Below, piece after piece: positions 48,556 through 57,173 of a DNA stretch of 64,000 nt. The stretch is from Enterococcus saccharolyticus subsp. saccharolyticus (GTDB lineage: Bacteria; Bacillota; Bacilli; Lactobacillales; Enterococcaceae). The translations under genes were made by a program, and so were the position numbers. Under the pieces are notes generated by a model that made no database searches, was not told where the DNA came from, and saw only the letters and a program-made list of their open reading frames with translations. The stretch lies in assembly GCF_029023825.1 (NCBI RefSeq), contig NZ_CP118957.1, positions 1,635,794-1,699,793 on the forward strand. Reading direction: 5' to 3'. The stretch's first letter is position 1; every line of letters begins with the position of its first letter.

Positions 48556-48918
48556 ATGAATAAATTAATCTTTTCACACCGTTCAAATTTTTTCCAAATA
48601 CTTGTAGCGAGTATTCTATCAATGATCATTTATCTATTTCTTGTTTTTAATGATGGACTAATTGGTTATATAGCTATACTTATGATGTTTTTTGCCTATA
48701 TTGTCGTTTTTTCTTTAAGCACTATTTTATTTATGAATAGTATTAAAGAAGGTGCGGTATTCTCAATAGTCATTTCTGTTATTTCTTCTTGTTGGGTTAT
48801 CTATGGTTTAGGAAGTGAATTCTTTTCGAATGGTATTAATTTTAAAATAATGATGGGCCTATTATTACTCTCTATAGTGATTAATTTTTATGGCTATATG
48901 AAGCAGCACCGACTATAG
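48556..48918 (+). CDS. Small four-helix membrane protein, unknown
   Basis: 120 residues with about four hydrophobic helices (14-32, 35-58, 66-86, 97-114), N- and C-terminal ends basic. AAAGGAGG lies 7 bases before the ATG. Not recognised. It is the only gene in a segment flanked by 90-base direct repeats, so it looks acquired. Its A+T content is higher than that of neighbouring genes. Confidence 0.6.
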   Translation: MNKLIFSHRSNFFQILVASILSMIIYLFLVFNDGLIGYIAILMMFFAYIVVFSLSTILFMNSIKEGAVFSIVISVISSCWVIYGLGSEFFSNGINFKIMMGLLLLSIVINFYGYMKQHRL

Positions 48919-48986
48919 CAAAAAAGGATTCTCACATAAAATTATGGTCAATCCCCCTTAAAGTTTCCACGCCAGATGCGTAGATT

Positions 48987-49075
48987 TTTTTATTTCTAAG
49001 GTTAAAATGATTGATTTCCAAAACAAAAAAACTACCTACCGAAAAATCGGTAAGTAGTTATTCGGTCGTATCAAA
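48987..49075. repeat. Direct repeat, copy 2, with functional lrp terminator
   Basis: Near-identical to 48095-48184. Here the hairpin follows the true lrp stop and should act as its terminator on the minus strand. Just to its left, 48946-48983 copies a piece of the ABC ATPase gene (47971-48008) with several base changes, and the DNA corresponding to 48009-48094 is missing. Confidence 0.85.
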
Positions 49076-49501
49076 ACTCACGCCTCTAGGACCCACGCTA
49101 GTCGAAAAGACGATGTGAGTTTTTGTATCACCAAATGTTTGTAATTCGTTAATAAATTCATCCAAGGCGATGGTATTTTGAAAAAATACTTTTAAAAGCA
49201 TCGAAAAGTCACCTGTAATGCAGTCACATTCAACGACATTGGGGATCTTCTCAATATAGCGATAAAAATCATGTTTGATTTTTGCATTCACTGCACATTG
49301 AATATATGCTTTAATTGAAAAGTTTAATTTTTGATAATCAACAATTGTTTGATAAGACTTAATAATCCCTTGATGTTCAAGATTTTGAAGCCTTGTTGAA
49401 ACAGATGGAGAAGAAATAAAACACTCTTCGGCAATTTGTTTAACAGTGACACGCGCATTTTTTTGTAAAATATTTAAAATTTTGACATCTAGCATATCCA
49501 T
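49058..49501 (-). CDS. Lrp/AsnC-family regulator
   Basis: 147 residues: N-terminal helix-turn-helix (LDVKILNILQKNARVTVKQIAEECFISSPSVSTRLQNLEHQGII) and the RAM/AsnC effector domain (VVECDCITGDFSMLLKVFFQNTIALDEFINEL). Such proteins sense amino acids. It is next to and on the same strand as the long amino-acid operon at 49598-56804 and is likely its regulator, though the genes are 80 bases apart. ATG 49501 follows GGAGGAG by 6 bases. Confidence 0.88.
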   Translation of the reverse strand: MDMLDVKILNILQKNARVTVKQIAEECFISSPSVSTRLQNLEHQGIIKSYQTIVDYQKLNFSIKAYIQCAVNAKIKHDFYRYIEKIPNVVECDCITGDFSMLLKVFFQNTIALDEFINELQTFGDTKTHIVFSTSVGPRGVSFDTTE

Positions 49502-49597
49502 GTTGCTCTCCTCCAATTTCTTTCGTTACTTTATTTTAACGAAGGAAAGAGTGCAATGCAACTGATTTTTATTTTCCATGTTATATTTTATAACATA

Positions 49598-50755
49598 CTA
49601 GATTCGATTTCGCCAAATTAAATAGACCATTCCGGCAAAAACGCTACACATTGTACAAATCAGATACATCGTCGAGAAACCAACAAAAGTTGCTACAACG
49701 CCCCAAACCATCGCACCGCCACCATAGGCTACATCTAAAGATAATAAAAAGATTGCGGTTGCTTTTCCACGTTGCTGCTCAGAAACGCTTTGCAACACAA
49801 TCGTATTCATTATTGGCATCAAATTGGCGTAACCAATCCCATATAATATGGCTGATAACAACAAGGTGATCAAACCCGTTGAAAATGCCACCAAACCAAA
49901 TGCTACCGTTACAAATAAAATACTACTAATAATTAAAAACTGTTGATTGATTTTTTCTAGTAATACTGGAAAGCAAAGTCGTACTAAGACCGTCACAATA
50001 GACATTACTGTAAAGTAATAGCCCGCACCAGAAATATGACGTTCGATAGCGAATTGCGCAATAAACGCAACTACTCCAGATTGTGCCAAAAAAATCAAAA
50101 ACATAATGATACTAGGAATGACAACTTCAGGCTTCTTTAACAACCCTACATCTAAATCGTTGGTTTTCTTAGAAGTCACAACTAAACTTTCACTGACAAA
50201 GAGACTTAAAAAGAATGCCAGAGCAGTCAAAACTAAGGCAATGCGAAAAAGTGCATCAAATCCGTAATTTTCAACTACTGTCAATCCGATTAACGGCCCA
50301 ATCGCACTGGGAACGGATTGGGCAATACTAAAATAGCCAAGTCCTCGTGATAATTTGTCTTTGGGAATTAAATCAGCAGTCATGGTTGCCGAAGCTGTCG
50401 CTTGAATACTATTGCCAACACCTTGTACTAAACGCAACAAAAATAATGAAAGGAGTGTTTGCAAAAAATTCAACAGTGTAAAATCAATCAGTAGGATCAA
50501 TAAACCTGTGATAAGTAACAAGCGCCGACCATATTTATCAAGGAGAAAGCCAATTGGAAAACGGACAAACAAGGCAGAAATTCCTAAAATTCCAACGACT
50601 CCTCCTGACACAGCGCTTGTTCCTCCTAATTCAGATACAAATAACGGTAGTGTCCCCATTTGAGTGGTAATGGCGGTCATCGCCAACATGGTAATGACCA
50701 TTAATAAAATAAAATCTTTGGTCCACAGTCGAGCTGTTTCTTGAGAATATTCCAT
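49598..50755 (-). CDS. MFS transporter (12 helices)
   Basis: 385 residues of the major facilitator superfamily, with the A-like motif GFLLDKYGRRLLLITG after helix 2 and RLVQGVGNSIQATASATMTADLIP. As last gene of the amino-acid operon it may export a product such as a hydroxy acid or the amino acid itself, but drug efflux cannot be excluded. GAGGAG site, 12 bases after the glnQ-like gene. Confidence 0.8.
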   Translation of the reverse strand: MEYSQETARLWTKDFILLMVITMLAMTAITTQMGTLPLFVSELGGTSAVSGGVVGILGISALFVRFPIGFLLDKYGRRLLLITGLLILLIDFTLLNFLQTLLSLFLLRLVQGVGNSIQATASATMTADLIPKDKLSRGLGYFSIAQSVPSAIGPLIGLTVVENYGFDALFRIALVLTALAFFLSLFVSESLVVTSKKTNDLDVGLLKKPEVVIPSIIMFLIFLAQSGVVAFIAQFAIERHISGAGYYFTVMSIVTVLVRLCFPVLLEKINQQFLIISSILFVTVAFGLVAFSTGLITLLLSAILYGIGYANLMPIMNTIVLQSVSEQQRGKATAIFLLSLDVAYGGGAMVWGVVATFVGFSTMYLICTMCSVFAGMVYLIWRNRI

Positions 50756-50767
50756 CGCTAAACTCCT

Positions 50768-51517
50768 CTATGCCGTTTTGAAATTAATTTGCGATAAAAA
50801 TTTCTTTGTTCGATCTTCTTTTGATTGTCGAAACACTTCTTCAGGAGTTCCTGCTTCAACGACGACACCATCAGCCATAAAGATGACCTTATCCGCAACT
50901 TCATATGCAAATTGCATTTCATGGGTCACAATAATCATTGTCTGTCCCGTGTCAGCTAATTGACGCATGACTTTTAAAACATCACCCACTAATTCTGGAT
51001 CAAGTGCCGAAGTTGGTTCATCAAATAGCAAAAGTTCAGGACTTAATGCCATCGCACGAGCAATTCCGACCCGTTGTTGTTGCCCACCAGATAATTGAAC
51101 AGGATACATACTTGCTTTATCTGATAACCCCACTTTTTCAAGCATTGTTAAGGCGATTTGTTTGGCGTCTTTTTTAGAAAACTGGCGAGGTGTCACCAAT
51201 CCTTCCATCACATTTTGCAAAACCGTCATATGTTGGAATAGCTCATACGATTGAAAAACCATCGCTGTCTTTAACGCAATCTCTCGTCGTTGCTTACTGC
51301 CGATACGATGCAGCAAATAACTTTCAGAACCTAGAACATAACGTCCTGCATCTGGTCGTTCCAATAAATTTAAACAGCGTAAGAAGGTTGTTTTGCCAGA
51401 ACCACTAGGACCGATAATACAAATTACTTCGCCATGATGGACTGTCATATCGACTCCTTTTAAAATTTCATTTTTACCAAATTGTTTTTTCAATCCTTGA
51501 ATTTGCGCTTGAACCAT
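50768..51517 (-). CDS. Polar amino-acid ABC transporter ATPase (second copy)
   Basis: 249 residues, GlnQ-type: Walker A IIGPSGSGKTTFLRCLN, signature QLSGGQQQRVGIARA, Walker B LLLFDEPTSALDPELVG, switch His TMIIVTHEMQFAYEVAD. A paralogue lies at 53761-54513 in the same operon. Each of the two permeases may have its own ATPase. Confidence 0.9.
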   Translation of the reverse strand: MVQAQIQGLKKQFGKNEILKGVDMTVHHGEVICIIGPSGSGKTTFLRCLNLLERPDAGRYVLGSESYLLHRIGSKQRREIALKTAMVFQSYELFQHMTVLQNVMEGLVTPRQFSKKDAKQIALTMLEKVGLSDKASMYPVQLSGGQQQRVGIARAMALSPELLLFDEPTSALDPELVGDVLKVMRQLADTGQTMIIVTHEMQFAYEVADKVIFMADGVVVEAGTPEEVFRQSKEDRTKKFLSQINFKTA

Positions 51518-51538
51518 TGCGATCCCTTCTTTCTAAAT

Positions 51539-52510
51539 TTAAACGGATATTTTGTTCATTGACTCTCCTTTCTGTAAAATTTCTTTGGCATTATTCAATG
51601 CTGTTTCCGTAATTTCTTTTACAGCCAATTCGGTATGAAAAGCAATGTGTGGTGTTAAGAACACATTTGGAAATTGACTTAATTGCGTATAAAAGGGGTT
51701 CTTCTTCCAATCATCATTGAAATATTTTTCTTCATTTTCAATTGCATCTAGTGCCACACCGCCTGCTTTCCCTGAGGCTAACCAAGCAACCATAGCATTT
51801 GTATCAATGATTTTGCCACGTGCCGTATTCACTAAACAGGCATTTGGTTTCATCATTGCAAACACCTCTTCTGAAAATTGGTACAACGAGCGATCGTTTA
51901 ACGGAATATGAATCGATAAAACATCCGATTGTTTGACCAATTCTTCAAAAGAAACATATCGAGCAATACCATTTAATTGAGGATTTTGACGTGAGCTGGA
52001 AGCAAGCACATGACCACCTAAAGCGTGAATGCCCTCTGCAACGACACAGCCAATCCGACCCGTTCCTAAAACCCCAACGGTCACATCTTGTAATTCACGA
52101 CCAATAGCTGTTTTTCGTTGGGTACTTTCGTGCGTCAGTGTCGGCACATTACGCAATAGCAACATAATTGACATAATCGCAAAATGACCAACCGAAGTAG
52201 GGCTATATCCCGGAACATTGGTGACTGTTAGCTTATATTTCGTTGCCCAGTCAAAATTGACACCATCAACCCCTGTTGATTTAATGGACAATTGTCGAAT
52301 GCCATAATCACTCAAACGTTTATAAATCGTTTCATTTTGTCGCATTTCCACACTGGGATACAGACAAATACCATCGCATCCTTTGACAAGTGCAATATTT
52401 TCACTAGAGATTCCTTCTGCAACCATTTGAACAGGAATTTGATTAACGAACGACCATTTTTGAATAAATGGTCGTTCCTCTTCACTTACATTGTAAAAAA
52501 TTAACTTCAT
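51539..52510 (-). CDS. D-2-hydroxyacid dehydrogenase
   Basis: 323 residues, full length: Rossmann motif GVLGTGRIGCVVAEG (about 148), catalytic Arg in VNTARGKIID, Glu near ALDAIENEE, and acid-base His in LTPHIAFHTE. These enzymes reduce 2-oxo acids to D-2-hydroxy acids with NADH. Coupling with the aminotransferase upstream gives amino acid to 2-oxo acid to D-hydroxy acid. ATG at 52510 follows GAGGAGG; its 5' end overlaps none of the aminotransferase stop beyond 12 bases downstream spacing. Confidence 0.88.
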   Translation of the reverse strand: MKLIFYNVSEEERPFIQKWSFVNQIPVQMVAEGISSENIALVKGCDGICLYPSVEMRQNETIYKRLSDYGIRQLSIKSTGVDGVNFDWATKYKLTVTNVPGYSPTSVGHFAIMSIMLLLRNVPTLTHESTQRKTAIGRELQDVTVGVLGTGRIGCVVAEGIHALGGHVLASSSRQNPQLNGIARYVSFEELVKQSDVLSIHIPLNDRSLYQFSEEVFAMMKPNACLVNTARGKIIDTNAMVAWLASGKAGGVALDAIENEEKYFNDDWKKNPFYTQLSQFPNVFLTPHIAFHTELAVKEITETALNNAKEILQKGESMNKISV

Positions 52511-52521
52511 CGTCATCCTCC

Positions 52522-53748
52522 TCAACTCGCGCGATAAATTTCCTTCATATCAGCTTTATCAACCGCTTTTCCTAGTCGTTCAATTCCTGTAATAATTTCT
52601 TCGACAGTTGGTTTTGTAAAGTTTAAACGGATATAGTGGTCATACCCTGCGCCCTTCACACTCATAATATTTCCAGGAATGACAACCACTTTGTCTTCTT
52701 CTAAATACTGATAGAATTTTTTCATATCAATCGTATCGGTTAACTTGCAACAGATAAAATAACCGCCTGTTGGTTTGATATAACTAATTTTTTCTGATGG
52801 TAAACGATCTAAGCCATCCATCATCGCCGTTAAATTTTCTTTATACAACGCTTTTAAGAAATCAACATGCGCTTCAAAATTATAATGCTGCATAAATTCC
52901 GCTAGCATGACTTGCCAATAAAAATTACTGTGTGAATCTGAGACTTGTTTGGCTAAAATCAATTTTTCTAACAATTCATCCGGTGCCATAACGAAACCTA
53001 ACCGCGTACTAGGTGCTAAAATTTTCGAAAATGAACCGGCATAAATGACTCTGCCATCTGTATCCATTTCTTTGATTTTAGGAATCGGATCACCTTCATA
53101 TAACAAATCACCGTATGGATCATCTTCAAAAATAACTACATCATATTTCTGTGCAATGTCATAAATTGCTTGACGTTTTTCTAAAGGAATCGATGTTCCT
53201 AAAGGATTTTGAAACGTAGGAATCAAATACAACATTTTAATCCGGTGATGAATATCCATACGTAACATTTCTTCTAATACTTCTAAATCAATAGACTCTT
53301 CCTCTATTTTCATCGGCACCGCTTGTGGAACGGCTCCGTAACCTCTAATAGCATTGACCGCACCTGAAAAAGTCATCTCTTCACATAACACAATGTCTCC
53401 TTCGTTACACAACACTTTCACTGCGACATCCATCGCTTGTGTCGAACCAGAAACCACCATCACCTCTTCGTCGTTCTCGATATGATTGATTGTCGCCAAT
53501 CGCTCTTTAATTAATTCACGCAATACTGGATAACCTTCCGTTGCGCCATATTGTAAAAGCAATTGCGGATCGACTTCAGTGTAAATTTTTTGGGAAATTT
53601 CTTGCAACGTCTCCATTGGAAAAGCTTCAGTTGGCGGAAAACCATAGGCAAAAGAAATCACTTCTGACTCTTCCATATTTTTCTTGGCATTTTCTCTTAA
53701 AGGGGATGTCTGCATCCCTAACATGCGATTTGCAAAACGATAATTCAT
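52522..53748 (-). CDS. PLP aminotransferase (2-aminoadipate/aromatic type)
   Basis: 408 residues, class I/II of the LysN-MocR aminotransferase type without a DNA-binding head: LLQYGATEGYPVLRELI, VVSGSTQAMDVAVKVL, PTFQNPLGTSIPLEKR, FEDDPYGDLLYEG, and PLP lysine in GSFSKILAPSTRLGFV. It moves the amino group from an imported amino acid to 2-oxoglutarate. The stop and the dehydrogenase start are 12 bases apart. Substrate could be aromatic, branched or sulfur amino acids. Confidence 0.87.
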   Translation of the reverse strand: MNYRFANRMLGMQTSPLRENAKKNMEESEVISFAYGFPPTEAFPMETLQEISQKIYTEVDPQLLLQYGATEGYPVLRELIKERLATINHIENDEEVMVVSGSTQAMDVAVKVLCNEGDIVLCEEMTFSGAVNAIRGYGAVPQAVPMKIEEESIDLEVLEEMLRMDIHHRIKMLYLIPTFQNPLGTSIPLEKRQAIYDIAQKYDVVIFEDDPYGDLLYEGDPIPKIKEMDTDGRVIYAGSFSKILAPSTRLGFVMAPDELLEKLILAKQVSDSHSNFYWQVMLAEFMQHYNFEAHVDFLKALYKENLTAMMDGLDRLPSEKISYIKPTGGYFICCKLTDTIDMKKFYQYLEEDKVVVIPGNIMSVKGAGYDHYIRLNFTKPTVEEIITGIERLGKAVDKADMKEIYRAS

Positions 53749-53760
53749 CTATTTTTCCTC

Positions 53761-54513
53761 CTACCCAGCTAATTGACTTGTAAAACGAGCGAGAAAATCT
53801 TTGGTTCGCTCCTCTTTCGTTTGTTCAAAGACTTCTTTTGGTGTGCCTTGCTCGACAATATGACCATTTTCCATAAAAATGACTTTATCTGCGACATCAT
53901 AAGCAAATTGCATTTCATGGGTAACCAATACCATCGTCGCTCCTGTTTTGGCAATTTCTTGCATTAAATGTAAGGTTTGTCCAACTAATTCTGGGTCCAG
54001 CGCAGAGGTTGGTTCATCAAACAAGATAATTTCTGGATTTAACGCTAATGCTCGTGCAATCCCGATTCGTTGTTGTTGCCCACCTGACATTTGACTAGGA
54101 TAAAAATCAGCCCGATCAGCTAGTCCTACTTGTTCCAAAAGTTTTAAGGCAATCTTTTCTGCTTCTTCTGGTGATTTTTTTTGTGCTAAAACCATCGGCA
54201 GAGCAATATTCTCTTTTGCCGTTTTATTTAAAAATAATGCGTAATTTTGGAAAACCATCGCCGTTTTTCGTTGATGCTGTAAAATTTCTTTTTTCGTGGC
54301 TGTTTCAATAGTTGTTTTTACACCACCTAACATCAACGTTCCTTGATCGGCATGTTCTAAAAAGTTTAAACATCGCAAAAAGGTGGTTTTCCCCGAACCA
54401 CTCGGCCCTAATAACACGACTACTTCCCCTTTTTTGATATCCATATCAATGCCTTTTAACACTTCATTTGAGCCAAAGCGTTTATGAATATTACGTATCT
54501 CCATGGTAATCAT
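53761..54513 (-). CDS. Polar amino-acid ABC transporter ATPase (first copy)
   Basis: 250 residues with Walker A LLGPSGSGKTTFLRCLN, signature QMSGGQQQRIGIARA, Walker B IILFDEPTSALDPELVG, switch His VLVTHEMQFAYDVAD. ATG 54513 lies 8 bases after AAGGAGG and overlaps the permease stop as ATGA. Confidence 0.9.
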   Translation of the reverse strand: MITMEIRNIHKRFGSNEVLKGIDMDIKKGEVVVLLGPSGSGKTTFLRCLNFLEHADQGTLMLGGVKTTIETATKKEILQHQRKTAMVFQNYALFLNKTAKENIALPMVLAQKKSPEEAEKIALKLLEQVGLADRADFYPSQMSGGQQQRIGIARALALNPEIILFDEPTSALDPELVGQTLHLMQEIAKTGATMVLVTHEMQFAYDVADKVIFMENGHIVEQGTPKEVFEQTKEERTKDFLARFTSQLAG

Positions 54514-55220
54514 GTGACCGACCTCCTTAATTTACGTGTCATTCGTTCTTCTAAAAATCCGGTTCCTTTTTCAATGACAAAACTCATTGCCCAGTAGACA
54601 ATCGCTACCGCAATATATGCTTCTAAAAAACGATAATTTTGTTGCGCAGTAATCTTCGCTGCTGCAAAGACGTCTACAACACTAACCATAGATCCCAATG
54701 CCGATGCTTTAATTAAATTGATTAATAAGTTACTAAACATCGGCAAAGAGACCGGAATTGCTTGGGGGAGCAAAACACGCTGAATGGTTTGAAAAGGAGA
54801 TAAACCAATCGAATGCGCTGCATCAAGTTGCCCTTTTTTTATGGATGCAAACGCACCACGAAAGATTTCACTACTATTAATTGTTGCTAAGATACTCAAT
54901 GCAACAATCGCAATCCAAATCATATGGAAGTCTTTAAAGCGTAAAGACCATCCGAATGATTCTGCCCAACCATCAAATTGTTTTGAGGCGACAAGATACA
55001 TCCCTAAAATAATCAAAACAATGGGGACTCCTTTTAAAAGCGTGATGATTGTTTGAAAAATAGGTGACAATATTTTCACTTTATATAATCGAATCAGCGC
55101 AATGCCTAGCCCTAAGACCATCCCAATGACTAGAGATACGATTGCCATAAATAGTGTGGTACCAATATATTGACTGGCAACTTGCAATGATCGAAGCATC
55201 GTACTAAAATCAAAACTCAT
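54510..55220 (-). CDS. Polar amino-acid ABC permease (HisM/GlnP family)
   Basis: 236 residues, five helices and the EAA loop KKGQLDAAHSIGLSPFQTIQRVLLPQAIPVSLP that docks the ATPase. ATG 55220 is 6 bases after GAGGTG; the GTG three codons earlier overlaps that site. It follows the binding protein by 14 bases. Confidence 0.9.
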   Translation of the reverse strand: MSFDFSTMLRSLQVASQYIGTTLFMAIVSLVIGMVLGLGIALIRLYKVKILSPIFQTIITLLKGVPIVLIILGMYLVASKQFDGWAESFGWSLRFKDFHMIWIAIVALSILATINSSEIFRGAFASIKKGQLDAAHSIGLSPFQTIQRVLLPQAIPVSLPMFSNLLINLIKASALGSMVSVVDVFAAAKITAQQNYRFLEAYIAVAIVYWAMSFVIEKGTGFLEERMTRKLRRSVT

Positions 55221-55234
55221 GACTCTCACCTCTC

Positions 55235-56041
55235 TTATTTAGGAACGTAATCTCCTTTTAAGTATTGCTCAGAAAGTTTTTTAACTGTTCCATCATCAAT
55301 TAATTCTTGTAAACTTGTATTGACTGCTTCAATTAATTTTTCATCGGCTTTTTTGTTAAACAATAGAAAGGCATTTGAGTTGTGAACTGGATCGCTCCCT
55401 TTTTCTAATGATGTACTAAACGATTCATTCCAATTATCTAACTGATATTGCGGACCTAACGTGGCATCAACTGCCCCGGAAGTCAACGCCTGTACAATTT
55501 GTTCATTGTTGTATTCGCCATAAATCAATTCAAAGGCATCGGGATGCTCAGATAAATATTTTTCAGCCATGACTGCTTGGTTCGTGGCAGTCGTCACATA
55601 GATTTTTTTACCAGCTAAATCATCAAAAGTATCATAAGTTTCGCCTTTGTCTGGATCAAAAATAATATACGTATCCCATACAGAGTATCCGACATCGCCA
55701 TAGATAAATTTTTCTTGACGTTCGTCATTTATTTCATATTCATATGCCGCAATATCAACTTTTTTACTTTCTAAGTTTGATAATGTCGTTGGAAAATCAG
55801 CTCCTTCTAAAACAAAGCTATAATCCGTTAACTTTTCATCAATTGCTTTTAACACTGCAACATCATAACCATCTAATTCGCCATTTTCATTTAAATAAGC
55901 ATAAGGAAGGGCATCATTACCAGTTCCTACTTTCACTGTAGTTCCTTTTTCTTCACTTGCAGCAGAATTTCCTCCACAAGCCCCTAATAAAAATAGTGTT
56001 GCTGTTAATAATCCACTAGTCACCCATTTTGATTTTTTCAT
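55235..56041 (-). CDS. Amino-acid ABC transporter substrate-binding lipoprotein
   Basis: 268 residues: lipoprotein signal with LFLLGAC, then SBP_bac_3 domain (VKVGTGNDALPYAYLNENGELDGYDVAVLKAIDEKL; GKKIYVTTATNQAVMAEKYL). The start of the mature part resembles cystine and polar amino-acid binders. It sits between two permease genes, in a six-gene transport/catabolism operon. AAGGGAGG precedes the ATG. Confidence 0.9.
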   Translation of the reverse strand: MKKSKWVTSGLLTATLFLLGACGGNSAASEEKGTTVKVGTGNDALPYAYLNENGELDGYDVAVLKAIDEKLTDYSFVLEGADFPTTLSNLESKKVDIAAYEYEINDERQEKFIYGDVGYSVWDTYIIFDPDKGETYDTFDDLAGKKIYVTTATNQAVMAEKYLSEHPDAFELIYGEYNNEQIVQALTSGAVDATLGPQYQLDNWNESFSTSLEKGSDPVHNSNAFLLFNKKADEKLIEAVNTSLQELIDDGTVKKLSEQYLKGDYVPK

Positions 56042-56054
56042 CCTAGTTCCTCCC

Positions 56055-56804
56055 TTAAATCAATTCCGTTTTTTTTCGTTTAAATAAAAGTAATTTTGGT
56101 AATGAGACATGTATCGTTCGCTTTTGCTCAAAACTCATATTGCGTTCCAATAAAGCAAACACGCGTTCAAGAATCATGCTTAGTACAATGAAAATAATTG
56201 CGGCACCAACATATCCTTCTAATGTATGGAACGTCACAGCGCCAATTGCTCGTGCTTTACCGACGACATCAATAACACCGATGGTAAATGCGAGGGACGT
56301 ATCTTGTAATAATGCAATTGTCGTTGTACCAAATGCAGGCAAGGCAACGCGAACGACTTGAGGAAAAATGACTCGTGTGTACATTTGATATTTGGTTAAC
56401 CCACAAGCAATACTTGCCTCTTTTTGTGTCGCTGGGACGCTTAAAATTGCGGCTCGGATGGTCTCCGATTGGAAAGCAGCGGTATTCAATCCATACGTAA
56501 TGTAAATAAAAATAATTTTATTCCACGAACTGACATCAATTTGAATCAATTGTAGTAACATCGGTACACCGTAATAAACGACATACAATTGAACAAGAAT
56601 CGGCGTGCCTCGAATAAATGAAACAAAAATTGCGCCTAATTGACTAAGAACGGGAATGTTTTCAATACGAATGAATGCTATCACCCCTCCAAAGAGCAAA
56701 CCCACCAATGTCGCGATTGCCACAATCATTAGCGTAACTGGTAGTGCACTGAGAATATTAGGAAAATATTCGACTACCAAATTCCAACTAAAAAAGCTCG
56801 TCAT
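56055..56804 (-). CDS. Polar amino-acid ABC permease (second, TcyL/HisQ-like)
   Basis: 249 residues, five helices and the EAA loop PATQKEASIACGLTKYQMYTRVIFPQVVRVALP. With the permease at 54510-55220 it probably forms a heterodimer. First gene of the operon, with AAAGGAGG 8 bases before ATG. Confidence 0.9.
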   Translation of the reverse strand: MTSFFSWNLVVEYFPNILSALPVTLMIVAIATLVGLLFGGVIAFIRIENIPVLSQLGAIFVSFIRGTPILVQLYVVYYGVPMLLQLIQIDVSSWNKIIFIYITYGLNTAAFQSETIRAAILSVPATQKEASIACGLTKYQMYTRVIFPQVVRVALPAFGTTTIALLQDTSLAFTIGVIDVVGKARAIGAVTFHTLEGYVGAAIIFIVLSMILERVFALLERNMSFEQKRTIHVSLPKLLLFKRKKTELI

Positions 56805-57060
56805 AGTATTTCCTCCTTTCGTTCAGTTTTATCTGAATATTCTGAACATATGAATACAATACCGACCAATCAGATAAATAACAATACTCCGTTGCTTTTT
56901 CCTTCAACCATTTCGCAAATGATCCCTTTTGCCGAAGAATCTAAAAAATAAAGCGGATTCACATTTATTTTCTAAAATCCGCTCTCAATCAAAATAAACG
57001 AATAATCTGCTATTTTTAATAAAATCTATAGCAAATCATTCGTTTATTTAATAAAAAATC
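56805..57060 (-). promoter_or_regulatory. Leader of the amino-acid operon with two stem-loops
   Basis: Two hairpins lie on the minus strand before the first permease gene. The outer one spans 56991-57050 (AAATAAACGAAT with ATTCGTTTATTT, inner pairs TGCTAT/ATAGCA). The next has AGCGGATT (56952-56959) with AATCCGCT (56976-56983) and is followed by TTTATTTTTTAG, so it looks like an intrinsic terminator although no minus-strand gene ends here. A transcription-attenuation leader is possible. No T-box or SAM riboswitch consensus was seen. Confidence 0.45.
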
Positions 57061-57173
57061 ATTTTTCCAACTAGTAATTATCCGTTATTATCAGATACTT
57101 CTTTTTCATTCCTAAAAGAATGTTATACTAAAAAAATAGTTAGCTTATCTATCATTTTATTAGGGAGGAAAAA

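Noticed and set aside
56805..56960. A 53-codon frame in the leader of the amino-acid operon as a gene
   Set aside because: It lacks an ATG/GTG start and a ribosome site and ends inside the first permease gene; kept only as an observation.
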